From positions 1,984,001 through 2,048,000 of the forward strand of contig NZ_JALRMO010000001.1 in assembly GCF_023276405.1 (NCBI RefSeq): a DNA stretch of 64,000 nucleotides, written 5' to 3'. Positions 1-7,467 of this stretch are shown piece by piece. Below the pieces are notes generated by a model. The model saw only the letters and a list, made by a program, of their open reading frames with translations, was not told the DNA's origin and searched no databases. The position numbers and the translations under genes were made by a program. The stretch's first letter is position 1. Each line of letters begins with the position of its first letter. The stretch is from Paenibacillus hamazuiensis (GTDB lineage: Bacteria > Bacillota > Bacilli > Paenibacillales > NBRC-103111).

Positions 1-2
1 AT

Positions 3-215
3 GAAGCTCATCTCCATTATCACGACGACGGTATTGGCTTCGATCCGGTGCGCATCGAAACGGGGAAGCTGAGCGCTTCCGGCGCCGGGCTGGCGCAGAT
101 GAGAAGCCGTGTTTTGCATCTGGACGGCCATCTCGAGTTAAAAACGAGCGAAGGCTGCGGGCTTCGCATGCGTATTATTGTGCCGCTGAACGGCAAGATT
201 TCGGCAGTAAGCTGA
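3..215 (+). CDS. Sensor histidine kinase, C-terminal end (partial)
   Basis: This is an open frame running in from before the window and ending at TGA 213-215. The 70 visible residues match the end of a HATPase_c domain of the NarL/DegS/ComP type of two-component kinase: a DDGIGFDP stretch near the start (the ATP-binding G1 box), then GAGLAQMRSRV (the G2-like region) and a closing LRMRIIVPL strand. In this family the domain binds ATP and phosphorylates a conserved His further upstream, which lies outside the window. The prenyl transferase gene begins 20 bases downstream, so the two are probably co-transcribed. That pairing recalls the ComQXPA quorum-sensing locus, but the order here (kinase before transferase) differs from B. 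subtilis. Calling it ComP is inference only. Confidence 0.8.
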   Translation, partial: EAHLHYHDDGIGFDPVRIETGKLSASGAGLAQMRSRVLHLDGHLELKTSEGCGLRMRIIVPLNGKISAVS

Positions 216-234
216 GGCAGGGAGAGGGAACAAC

Positions 235-1176
235 GTGCGAAGCGAAATAATAGAAGTCATGAATGAGCTCTTGGATGAATATGTAAAAGCGGAGCCGTTA
301 AATGCGTTGCTAAAATCGTTTATCGCGGACAAAGCGGCGGAGCATAGTATATGGGGAGACATAACGGAATACAGCCACCGCATGTTGGGGGGAGAATCTC
401 CATTTATTAGAGAAATTGCTGCTCTTACGGAGCTCTTGATACTTACACTGGACATTGTGGACGACGTGCAGGATCGCGATAACATGGAGAAGCCGTGGAT
501 GCGGTGCCCACAGGAACAGACGATTAACGCGATACTCGCGTTTCTGATGGGGTTTATGGGAAAACTGGGGCAACTGGTCGAGCACTCGCCGCAAACGGTT
601 CCGATGATTCAGGAAACGGCCCGCATCGTATCGCGCGCCATCGACGGACAACATAAAGATTTGCTCGGCCACTGCGTCGAATCGGAGCAGGATTACATAG
701 CAGTAGTGCAAGAGAAATCGGGTTCATTAATTCGGCTTGCTTGTTATATGGGAGGCTTCGACGCACCTCAATCCGACGCCGCAGCGATCAGGCTCATGAA
801 TGAATTGGCCGACTGCATCGGGATTATGGCACAGATCAATAACGATGTAAAAGATGTGCAGCGGTACGATTTGAAAAACGACCTGTTGCACAAGAAGCGG
901 ACGCTTCCGATCTTGTATATGCTTGCCCATTGCGACGGGAAGTTCCCGGCATTGAAGCTGTTTTACGAGGGGAACATGTCAACGGAGCAGTTTTTGCGCC
1001 ATAAGCCGGAATGCCTTGCGTTCGTCGCCGACTCCGGCTGCATCGAATACTGCCGCATCATCCAGTCGTTATATTACAATCGCGCCGAAGAGCTTTTCTC
1101 CAAGATCCCGGGCCGTTCGCCATGGAAAGAGAAGTTTCGGGAAACCACATTTGCTTCCTACGCATTGGATTCCTAG
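235..1176 (+). CDS. ComQ-like polyprenyl synthetase family protein
   Basis: The 313-residue protein has the all-alpha trans-prenyl transferase fold signature. The first aspartate-rich motif DDVQD is at residues 76-80 and the second, in the NDVKD form, is at about 203-207. An EKSGSLIRLA stretch near residue 160 corresponds to the region that helps bind pyrophosphate. Proteins of this family join or transfer isoprenoid diphosphates. ComQ members prenylate the ComX pheromone, while others make polyprenyl chains. The position just after a NarL-type kinase favours a ComQ-like role, but no small ComX-like precursor gene is visible between here and 1421. Translation starts at GTG 235 behind GGGAGAGGG. 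A prenyl-chain synthase role is the main alternative. Confidence 0.7.
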   Translation: MRSEIIEVMNELLDEYVKAEPLNALLKSFIADKAAEHSIWGDITEYSHRMLGGESPFIREIAALTELLILTLDIVDDVQDRDNMEKPWMRCPQEQTINAILAFLMGFMGKLGQLVEHSPQTVPMIQETARIVSRAIDGQHKDLLGHCVESEQDYIAVVQEKSGSLIRLACYMGGFDAPQSDAAAIRLMNELADCIGIMAQINNDVKDVQRYDLKNDLLHKKRTLPILYMLAHCDGKFPALKLFYEGNMSTEQFLRHKPECLAFVADSGCIEYCRIIQSLYYNRAEELFSKIPGRSPWKEKFRETTFASYALDS

Positions 1177-1340
1177 AAGTATATTTGTAATCGAATCTCA
1201 TATAAAATAGAATAGATGTATGCCCGTATATAACTGTCGAAAAAAGCAGGATTTTTGCGTGTCTTTAACGAATGCTTTATTGACGGCTTGTCAGCTTTAT
1301 CTTACCTGAAAATTTGCTGAAAACTTTTTAACATACGAGC

Positions 1341-1366
1341 GCAACTTTTTCCTCCCGGATAGGTAA
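1341..1366 (+). promoter_or_regulatory. Candidate ECF-type promoter before the sigma/anti-sigma pair
   Basis: The sequence GCAAC followed by a T-run, 16 bases, then GGTAAAA resembles the AAC(-35)/CGTA(-10) layout of promoters read by ECF sigma factors, which often switch on their own genes. The -10 element is off consensus at one base. The site lies about 55 bases before the sigma factor start. This is a by-eye match only. Confidence 0.3.
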
Positions 1367-1421
1367 AACTATGTGAATCACTGGGAGAGCATACGGAATC
1401 ACGAGGAGGGTCGTAGGTAGA

Positions 1422-2015
1422 ATGACCGATTCCCAGTTGATTAGAGAAATCAAAGACGGTAACGTTCAACTATACAACGAACTCATGCGCCGGTATGAAC
1501 GAAAAATTCTCGCTTTCATCTATCATATGCTGAAAAGCGCCCAGATGGAGTCGATGGCGGAGGATCTGTGCAACGAAACGTTTTATAAGGCTTACCGAAG
1601 CCTGCATTCGTTCCGCGAGATCGAGGCAACTTTTTCCACATGGCTTTATACGATTGCGAGAAATACCGTGCTGAGCGAGCTTCGTAAAAATAAAACAATG
1701 AAAGTCTCTTTGGAACAAAGCGGCCACACGCCGCAGACGGACGTGGAGACGCTCCCCCTGCAGACCGTGCTGCGTAACGAAAAAGTGTCCATGGTACGGG
1801 ATGCCATCAACAATTTGCCGGAAAAACAGCGGTCCGCACTCATTTTACGGGAATACGAGCAGCTCGATTATCAAGAGATTGCGGGGATTCTCGGGCAAAC
1901 TGTCAGCTCGGTCAAATCGCTGCTGTTTCGGGCGAGGGCGAGCGTGAAGCTGCAGCTGGAGCCGTATTTTATGGAACCTATTTTTGAAGAGTATGAAGGG
2001 ATGAATCAGCGATGA
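1422..2015 (+). CDS. ECF-family RNA polymerase sigma factor
   Basis: The 197-residue protein has the two-domain layout of group 4 (ECF) sigma factors. Region 2, residues about 10-95, includes the AEDLCNETFYKAYRSL helix and the FSTWLYTIARN segment that contacts the -10 element. Region 4, about 125-180, carries a DYQEIAGILGQTVSSVKSLL helix-turn-helix that reads the -35 element. The start ATG follows GAGGAGGG. Its stop overlaps the start of the next gene (ATGA), which encodes a membrane protein with a zinc-type anti-sigma motif. Such translationally coupled pairs typically respond to cell-envelope stress, as SigW/RsiW do. I cannot assign a specific sigma name. Confidence 0.9.
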   Translation: MTDSQLIREIKDGNVQLYNELMRRYERKILAFIYHMLKSAQMESMAEDLCNETFYKAYRSLHSFREIEATFSTWLYTIARNTVLSELRKNKTMKVSLEQSGHTPQTDVETLPLQTVLRNEKVSMVRDAINNLPEKQRSALILREYEQLDYQEIAGILGQTVSSVKSLLFRARASVKLQLEPYFMEPIFEEYEGMNQR

Positions 2016-2638
2016 AATGTGAGGACATTCAAGAGTTGTTTGGAGTGTATTGGGATTTGCCCGATACCGATCTGAAAAAACAATGCGTGAATGAACATAT
2101 AAAACATTGTCCCGCCTGCGCCGAAGAGTTTAAGATGTGGCAGGAGAGCGCGGAGCTAATCAAATTTGCCGCAGAAGGAACGATGCTGGAAGCAAGCACG
2201 CCGATTTCTTCCAGCGTTATGAAGCGGATCTACGAGGATGAGAATTGGAAAATGCCGGTTACGGACCGGATGTATGCCATCTCCTTCAAAATGCGGCGAA
2301 ATTTTACGGCGGTCATCGCGTTTTGCCTGGCTTTGTTTATGTTCAGCTTCCTGTATTCCATCGTCCATGAGCAAAAACCTGAAACCCAGATGTCCGCTAC
2401 CGACACTTCCGTATTCGGTCGTATCGGCGAACCGGTAGTCGTCGCCAGCAGCAAGCAGGAATCGATGAACGTACATGCGATGCCTTCCGCTGTGGCCAGT
2501 TTGAAAGGATTTAACGAGCCGTTTACATACCAGGTCGGACCGATTCATACGTATCGGGACTACATGCTGGCTCTTTCGCTGATCGGCATGACGGCAACGC
2601 TGCTCATCATGAACTGGCTGTCGCGGACGCGATCTTAA
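2012..2638 (+). CDS. Membrane-anchored anti-sigma factor (zinc-finger type)
   Basis: The 208-residue protein begins with a ZAS-type anti-sigma domain. A His-x3-Cys-x2-Cys motif (HIKHCPAC) lies at about residues 30-37, followed by a long helix. A hydrophobic segment at about 96-117 is a good transmembrane anchor. A second hydrophobic stretch at about 187-204 could also be in the membrane, which would differ from the single-pass RsiW type. In this family the cytoplasmic domain holds the cognate ECF sigma factor, and regulated proteolysis releases it under envelope stress. The ATGA overlap with the sigma factor gene is the main support for the pairing. A strong terminator follows 12 bases after the stop. 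Confidence 0.85.
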   Translation: MKCEDIQELFGVYWDLPDTDLKKQCVNEHIKHCPACAEEFKMWQESAELIKFAAEGTMLEASTPISSSVMKRIYEDENWKMPVTDRMYAISFKMRRNFTAVIAFCLALFMFSFLYSIVHEQKPETQMSATDTSVFGRIGEPVVVASSKQESMNVHAMPSAVASLKGFNEPFTYQVGPIHTYRDYMLALSLIGMTATLLIMNWLSRTRS

Positions 2639-2649
2639 ACGAACGAGAT

Positions 2650-2676
2650 GCCCCTTCCAAAGGGGCTACTTTTTTT
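2650..2676 (+). terminator. Intrinsic terminator after sigma/anti-sigma pair
   Basis: A perfect 7-bp stem GCCCCTT/AAGGGGC with a 3-base loop is followed by TAC and a run of seven T. It closes the two-gene operon. Confidence 0.85.
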
Positions 2677-2699
2677 GGGACAAAGGAGAAGTCGACAAT

Positions 2700-3287
2700 A
2701 TGACAACGGTAGGACTCATTCGCCACGGCACGACGGAATGGAATTTGCTGGGACGCATGCAAGGACAGCTCGATACCCCGCTGGCCGAGGTAGGCATCAA
2801 GCAGGCGGAGGCCCTGGCACGCAGGCTGAAAGACGAATCTTGGGACGGGATCATTACGAGCGATTTGATTCGGGCGCGGCAAACGGCGGACATTATTGCA
2901 AGCGAGCTGCAAATTCCGATCTGGGCCTATGAGCCGCGCATGCGCGAGAGATCTTTCGGGCAAATCGAAGGAACGACGGAGCAGGAAAGGATTGAGCGAT
3001 GGGGTGACAATTGGCGCCAGCGCGAGCTCGAGCTCGGGATGGAGCCGGACGAGCAGCTGCTCTCCCGCGGGCTGACGGTGCTGGAGGACGCTGCGGTTTC
3101 CTACCCGGGGCGACGGGTGCTTGTGGTAAGCCATGGGGGGATGATCGTGCCGCTGCTGAAGAAGCTGACGGGCGAAACGCTAAGCGACTTTTTGAAAAAT
3201 ACGTCCCTCAGCGTGCTGCAAAAAACGCAGATCGGTTGGAGTCCGCTTTTACTCAACTGTACTAAACATCTCGATGCGCTGGAATAA
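2700..3287 (+). CDS. Histidine phosphatase family protein (phosphoglycerate mutase-like)
   Basis: The 195-residue protein shows the hallmarks of the histidine phosphatase superfamily: an LIRHGTTEWN motif at residues 6-15 carrying the phospho-accepting His, TSDLIRARQTA with the second active-site Arg, and a late VVSHGGM holding the second His. A family member of this size is usually a broad phosphatase (PhoE, CobC or GpmB type) rather than a glycolytic mutase. Nothing nearby points to a specific substrate. The start follows AAAGGAGAAG. A terminator lies before and after it, so it looks like a single-gene unit. Confidence 0.85.
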   Translation: MTTVGLIRHGTTEWNLLGRMQGQLDTPLAEVGIKQAEALARRLKDESWDGIITSDLIRARQTADIIASELQIPIWAYEPRMRERSFGQIEGTTEQERIERWGDNWRQRELELGMEPDEQLLSRGLTVLEDAAVSYPGRRVLVVSHGGMIVPLLKKLTGETLSDFLKNTSLSVLQKTQIGWSPLLLNCTKHLDALE

Positions 3288-3304
3288 TCGGTCCTTTCTT
3301 CAAA

Positions 3305-3335
3305 AGTCCAAGCTTAGGCAGCTTGGGCTTTTTTT
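3305..3335 (+). terminator. Intrinsic terminator after histidine phosphatase gene
   Basis: A 10-bp stem AGTCCAAGCT/AGCTTGGGCT (one G.T pair), 5-base loop, then a T-run. Confidence 0.8.
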
Positions 3336-3423
3336 CTTGGCGTCACGTTTATTTCCTCCGGATGGTTCCCATAATGGGAAGTAGAAACGATTATCGCGCA
3401 AGCGCCACGCAGGGGGTACGGCA

Positions 3424-4548
3424 ATGAACTTGGCGGACATGCTCAGCTATGCGGACATTCACGAGTTGAGCCGAATTGCGAACAATTACGAATGCGAATG
3501 CAACGGACACTCCAAAAACGAGCTGATCCAGTCCATTTTGACTACGGTGAACCGGAGGGACGTGTTTGAACGGCTGGTTGAGAATCTGGGGATGGAGGAT
3601 ATTCGTTTTTTAAATTCGCTGCTGTTCGACCAGAGGAGTTCGTTTAGTCTCGAAGAGCTTATTGCTCGCGTGCAGCAAAGCAGGTTTCAAAAAGATGCAA
3701 ACGATAACTGGAACCCGCGGGACATGATCACGAGATTTAAGCAGCGCGGCTGGCTGTTCAACGGCTACTCGCAGCAAACGCGGTATTTGTTCCAGGTGCC
3801 GGCGGATTTGAAGAAACGGTTCGGTGACGTGCTCGCCAAACATTTTCGCAAAAGCCTGGTCACGCTCGGGGAACCGGGTGTATATCGCGACGAGCAGAAG
3901 CTGATCGTGGACGACATATACCATTTCCTCCATTACCTTTATCAGCAGCCGGTTGCTTTGACTGCGGAAAGTTATATGTATAAACGTTCGCTGCAGCAGG
4001 TGCTGGACCGGTTTTCCGTCAAGGAAGAGCCGGTCGGCAAAACCGCGTGGCGGTTCGGCTACGGTCGGATGTTCAGGGAATACCCGAGCCGTTTTTCGCT
4101 CATCTATGATTATTGCTACTATCACGACCTGATCAGCGAACATAATCAGACGCTGACGTTGACCGATTTGGGGACGGCGAGGGTCGTGGAGGGATACAAG
4201 GAAGATTTGCTGCAAGTGTACCGTTTCTGGCTCAGGCTGTATAAAAATCCGGTGCCCAATGTTCAGGCTCTGGTGCAGTGGATCGACAAGCTGACCGGCG
4301 AGTGGACGACTTACGATTCGCTGCAGCAGGTGCTTGTTCCGCTGATTCGCCCGTTTTATTACGACACTCCGGAATCGATTCTTGAGACGAGGATCGTACA
4401 GATGATGATGCATTTGGGGCTTTTGCGCATCGGCGAGGACGGGCAGCACGGCAAGGTGCTGCGAATCACGAAGCTCGGCTCCGGGATCATTCAAGGAACA
4501 TACGTGGCCGAAGAAGATAGAGTAGCGCTCCCCATTGACAAGCTGTAA
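3424..4548 (+). CDS. Conserved-looking protein of unknown function with a SAP/Rho-N-like start
   Basis: I do not recognise this 374-residue soluble protein. Its first 40 residues (about 8-38) run in the pattern of a SAP or Rho N-terminal helix-extended-loop-helix module, with DIHELSRIANNY followed by SKNELIQSIL, a fold often used to touch nucleic acid. The rest is rich in aromatic and charged residues, has no signal peptide or membrane segment, and is predicted by eye to be mostly helical with short winged-helix-like units (for example YDSLQQVLVPLIRP). The ATG follows GCAGGGGGTACGGCA. The stop codon is overlapped by the promoter of the next gene. A nucleic-acid-binding role is speculation. 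Confidence 0.7.
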   Translation: MNLADMLSYADIHELSRIANNYECECNGHSKNELIQSILTTVNRRDVFERLVENLGMEDIRFLNSLLFDQRSSFSLEELIARVQQSRFQKDANDNWNPRDMITRFKQRGWLFNGYSQQTRYLFQVPADLKKRFGDVLAKHFRKSLVTLGEPGVYRDEQKLIVDDIYHFLHYLYQQPVALTAESYMYKRSLQQVLDRFSVKEEPVGKTAWRFGYGRMFREYPSRFSLIYDYCYYHDLISEHNQTLTLTDLGTARVVEGYKEDLLQVYRFWLRLYKNPVPNVQALVQWIDKLTGEWTTYDSLQQVLVPLIRPFYYDTPESILETRIVQMMMHLGLLRIGEDGQHGKVLRITKLGSGIIQGTYVAEEDRVALPIDKL

Positions 4549-4563
4549 CGGGATTGCTACAAT
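4535..4563 (+). promoter_or_regulatory. Sigma-A promoter for the carbonic anhydrase-like gene
   Basis: A perfect TTGACA -35 box at 4535-4540 and TACAAT at 4558-4563 are separated by 17 bases. The -35 lies inside the last codons of the upstream gene. The start codon is 58 bases downstream of the -10. Confidence 0.75.
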
Positions 4564-4620
4564 CACTCCAATTTCAAGCCGGCGATGGGCCGGCAAATAT
4601 TGGACCGAAGGAGTGATCGT

Positions 4621-5133
4621 ATGTTTCATTCGTATGGGCAATTCGTACCCAAGGTGCACTCTAGTGTATTTATCGCACCGGGCGCGCATATCATCGGTGA
4701 CGTGACGATAGGCGAAATGTCGACGGTATGGTACAACACGGTGCTGCGTGGAGACTTGGCTCCCATTATGATCGGCAGCCGTTCCAACATTCAGGACGGA
4801 AGCGTCGGTCATGTAAACACGAACCAACCGCTTATCGTTGGGGAAGAAGTGTCTGTAGGACACGCGGCGATCATCCACGGATGCACGATAGGTAAGGGCA
4901 CATTAATCGGCATGGGGGCTATTGTACTTAACGGCGCCGAGATCGGTGAATATGCTTTAATAGGAGCAGGTTCGCTGGTGACGGAAAACAAAAAGATTCC
5001 GTCCTACACGCTCTCGCTGGGTTCGCCGGCCCGGGTCGTCCGTGAACTTACCGAAGAAGATTTGCAGCGCATGAAACGGACGATGGAAGGCTACGTGCTC
5101 AAGGGAACGGAATACCGGACACAAGCGGATTAA
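4621..5133 (+). CDS. Gamma-class carbonic anhydrase-like protein (left-handed beta helix)
   Basis: The 170-residue protein is built of hexapeptide repeats ([LIV]-G-x4), seen in IGDVTIGEMSTVWYNTVLRG and IVGEEVSVGHAAIIHGCTIG, which form a left-handed beta helix. Three His (in GSVGHVN and VGHAAIIHG) sit where the gamma carbonic anhydrase family (YrdA/PaaY/YtoA) places its zinc ligands. Members are homotrimers. Some hydrate CO2, and for many bacterial paralogues the activity has not been shown. The chosen ATG has GAAGGAGTG in front, so the longer upstream reading is rejected. It has its own strong promoter. Confidence 0.85.
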   Translation: MFHSYGQFVPKVHSSVFIAPGAHIIGDVTIGEMSTVWYNTVLRGDLAPIMIGSRSNIQDGSVGHVNTNQPLIVGEEVSVGHAAIIHGCTIGKGTLIGMGAIVLNGAEIGEYALIGAGSLVTENKKIPSYTLSLGSPARVVRELTEEDLQRMKRTMEGYVLKGTEYRTQAD

Positions 5134-5201
5134 ACAATAAACAACATGGCAGTTAAACGCTCTCAAGCTGCTGGCTAGGCCGCTGCATGGAGGTAGGTCC
5201 T

Positions 5202-5390
5202 ATGGGAAAATCAAATGTGTCGACCGATACAATGCTGAACCTGTTTGCGGAAATGGTGCTCGATGAGGCGCTTCGCAAATTCAGGGAACAGTATTTGTAC
5301 CAAGAAATAGACAAAGCTTTGGCCGAGGGAGACGAACAATCGTTTATTGCCCTCACCACGGAACTGAAAACATTGTTATCCCAAGGTTAA
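5202..5390 (+). CDS. Small IDEAL-domain protein
   Basis: The 62-residue protein is almost entirely one IDEAL domain: MVLDEALRKFREQYLYQEID followed by KALAEGDEQSFIALTTELK. In B. subtilis the domain occurs in YpiB and a few other small proteins and takes its name from a conserved IDEAL-like stretch, here IDKALAEGD. Its molecular role is poorly known. The start at 5202 is chosen because GGAGG lies 8 bases before it; an in-frame ATG at 5187 would place that site inside the gene. YpiB in B. subtilis is longer, so this may be only the C-terminal module of that family. It precedes ypiF as in B. subtilis. Confidence 0.75.
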   Translation: MGKSNVSTDTMLNLFAEMVLDEALRKFREQYLYQEIDKALAEGDEQSFIALTTELKTLLSQG

Positions 5391-5525
5391 GCTTCGCATG
5401 TGGTCTAAATATGACACCATTATGAAAGATGTATGGCATCCGGCCATATGTCTTTTTTTGTGCTTCGGAAGATTTCTTCCCTTTTTGGGGACTTTGTTTT
5501 AGACTAGGGAGCGGGGTGAAAAAAC

Positions 5526-5978
5526 ATGAAATTCAGCGATATATCGAAAGAACAATGGGATGAACTGCGGACGTATTTGGACACATGCCTGCTGCCCGTC
5601 ACGGGACTTGCCGGCAGCGAAGCGCCGCATGAAGCAGCCGAAAAGCTGGAGCGTCTGCGCGATTTGCTCGATCTTGTCGAAATTCCGTTTAAAGGGAGGG
5701 TCGTTACGTATCCCGCCTATCATTTTATCGACGATCCGTTGGAGGCGGAGCGTCTGAACCGGTTGTGCCAACGGCTGAAGGACGAGGCGGGGTTCCGCTA
5801 TCTGCTGGTGATGTCGGAGTCCGTGCCGTTACATACCGTCAATCTGCCGTCGGCAGATTTGATCGTTCATGTCGGTAGCGAGGGGCTGAGTTTGGATTCG
5901 GCCGCAGTGCGACTTCGCATTGCAGGTGAGGTCGGCGCTATGTGGCAAACTGCGAAGAACTTGAATCCCGGCGTATGA
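5526..5978 (+). CDS. ypiF: DUF2487 family protein, YpiF-like
   Basis: The 150-residue soluble protein resembles YpiF (DUF2487) in length, composition and position directly before the qcrABC operon. Visible landmarks are a DISKEQWDELRTYLDTCLLP opening, a central VTYPAYHFID, and a late DLIVHVGSEGLSLD. No catalytic motif is evident and the function in any organism is not established to my knowledge. The gene is preceded by GGGAGCGGGGTG and followed by about 230 bases containing the qcr promoter. Identification rests mainly on synteny plus overall resemblance. Confidence 0.7.
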   Translation: MKFSDISKEQWDELRTYLDTCLLPVTGLAGSEAPHEAAEKLERLRDLLDLVEIPFKGRVVTYPAYHFIDDPLEAERLNRLCQRLKDEAGFRYLLVMSESVPLHTVNLPSADLIVHVGSEGLSLDSAAVRLRIAGEVGAMWQTAKNLNPGV

Positions 5979-6105
5979 TTGAGGAATAAATTGCCCATTA
6001 TATAGCAAGAAGGCATAAGTTTTAGGCTGAAAATCAGTTGTGACAATTTCGTTAAACTTTGCCTGAAACGCTTGGTTTACCGGCTTTAAATCAAACCCGC
6101 CGTTC

Positions 6106-6134
6106 TTGACGCTACTGGAGCCGTAGGCTATTAT
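6106..6134 (+). promoter_or_regulatory. Sigma-A promoter for qcrABC
   Basis: TTGACG at 6106-6111 and TATTAT at 6129-6134 with a 17-base spacer, about 77 bases before the qcrA start. Confidence 0.75.
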
Positions 6135-6211
6135 TAGTTATGTCCTAGTATGAGGTGTAAAGTTGTGTCGAACGATAGTGTGATGTCGCTTAAAGGGGGT
6201 AGAACGGGAAA

Positions 6212-6757
6212 ATGAATGATCACAAAAACCACGAGTCTGAGCATCATGGGGAGAAGCCGGTGAAACGACGCGAGATGTCCCGCCGTCAATTCCTCTCTTA
6301 TACCCTTGGAGGAGCCGGCGCGTTCATGGGCGCGGGCATGCTTGTGCCGATGATTCGTTTTGCGATCGATCCAGTGCTTCAGCCTAAATCGAAGGCGGCT
6401 TGGGTTAAAGTTGTCGAAGAGTCCAAAATCACGAACACGCCGGCATCGTTTAAGTTCCAAGTGCATCAGGTTGACGGCTGGTACGAGAGCGATCCGGAAC
6501 TCGAAGCATGGATTTCTAAGGATAAAAACGGCAAGATCTTCGCCTTGAATCCGACTTGCAAGCATTTGGGCTGTACGGTCAACTGGAATGCGAATCCGGA
6601 GTATAAAGACCAGTACTTCTGCCCATGCCACGGCGCTCATTATACGGCGGAAGGCAAAAACCTGGCCGTTGCTCCGGCGCCGCTCGACGAGTATGAAGTG
6701 AAAGTGGAAAATGGCTTCGTTTATGTAGGACAGCTTGGTCCGAATAAACACGTCTAA
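6212..6757 (+). CDS. qcrA: Menaquinol:cytochrome c reductase, Rieske iron-sulfur subunit
   Basis: The 181-residue protein is the Rieske subunit of the bacillus-type b6c complex, passing electrons from menaquinol to cytochrome c. The 2Fe-2S cluster ligands are visible: C116 and H118 in CKHLGC and C137 (or C139) and H140 in CPCHG, with C121 and C139 as the usual disulfide pair. The N-terminus has a twin-arginine motif SRRQFLS (residues 23-29) before a hydrophobic segment at about 30-50, so it is probably exported folded by Tat and stays anchored. It is first in the qcrABC operon, 20 bases before qcrB, with its own promoter upstream. Confidence 0.95.
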   Translation: MNDHKNHESEHHGEKPVKRREMSRRQFLSYTLGGAGAFMGAGMLVPMIRFAIDPVLQPKSKAAWVKVVEESKITNTPASFKFQVHQVDGWYESDPELEAWISKDKNGKIFALNPTCKHLGCTVNWNANPEYKDQYFCPCHGAHYTAEGKNLAVAPAPLDEYEVKVENGFVYVGQLGPNKHV

Positions 6758-6777
6758 CGAAGGAGGCGTAACATCAG

Positions 6778-7449
6778 ATGTTTAAAAACATGTACAACTG
6801 GATCGATGAACGTCTGGATATCACGCCGATGTGGAGAGACGTTGCGGACCACGAAGTTCCAGAACACGTGAACCCGGCGCACCATTTCTCCGCATTTGTT
6901 TATTGTTTCGGCGGTTTGACGTTTTTCATCACCGTTATTCAGATTTTATCCGGGATGTTTTTGACGATGTATTACGTGCCGGATATTATCAACGCTTACG
7001 CGAGCGTCGATTACTTGCAGCACAAGGTGGCGTTCGGCGTCATCGTGCGCGGCATGCACCATTGGGGCGCAAGCCTTGTTATCGTCATGATGTTCCTACA
7101 TACGCTCCGCGTGTTCTTCACCGGCTCTTACAAAGCGCCTCGTGAAATGAACTGGGTCGTAGGTATGTTGATTTTCTTCGTGATGCTGGGCCTTGGCTTC
7201 ACAGGGTACCTGCTTCCTTGGGACAACAAAGCTTACTTTGCGACGCAGGTGGGCATCAAAATCGCGGCATCCGTTCCCTTCATTGGCGACTATGTGAAAA
7301 CCTTCTTACAGGGCGGCGAAATCGTCGGTGCGCAAACGCTAACCCGCTTCTTCGCGCTGCACGTATTTTTCTTGCCGGGTGCTCTGCTTGGACTTCTCGC
7401 AGGTCACTTCTTCATGATCCGTAAACAAGGTATTTCCGGTCCGCTATAA
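6778..7449 (+). CDS. qcrB: Menaquinol:cytochrome c reductase, cytochrome b6 subunit
   Basis: The 223-residue polytopic membrane protein corresponds to the cytochrome b6 half of split cytochrome b. It has four main membrane segments (about 38-60, 90-112, 125-145, 188-212). Heme-ligand histidines are seen in RGMHHWGASL, MMFLHTLRVF and FALHVFFLPG/LAGHFFM. Cys43 (in FVYCFGG) is the residue that covalently holds the extra high-spin heme in Bacillus and b6f-type complexes. Strong GAAGGAGG upstream. It is co-transcribed with qcrA and qcrC; the latter starts 19 bases downstream. Confidence 0.95.
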   Translation: MFKNMYNWIDERLDITPMWRDVADHEVPEHVNPAHHFSAFVYCFGGLTFFITVIQILSGMFLTMYYVPDIINAYASVDYLQHKVAFGVIVRGMHHWGASLVIVMMFLHTLRVFFTGSYKAPREMNWVVGMLIFFVMLGLGFTGYLLPWDNKAYFATQVGIKIAASVPFIGDYVKTFLQGGEIVGAQTLTRFFALHVFFLPGALLGLLAGHFFMIRKQGISGPL

Positions 7450-7467
7450 TAGAAAGGAGTGGCTGAA

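Noticed and set aside
3610-4878. Minus-strand open frame of 422 codons opposite the unknown 374-residue gene
   Set aside because: The plus-strand gene has a good ribosome site and ends at a strong promoter. The antisense product is His/Arg-rich and spans two plus-strand genes.
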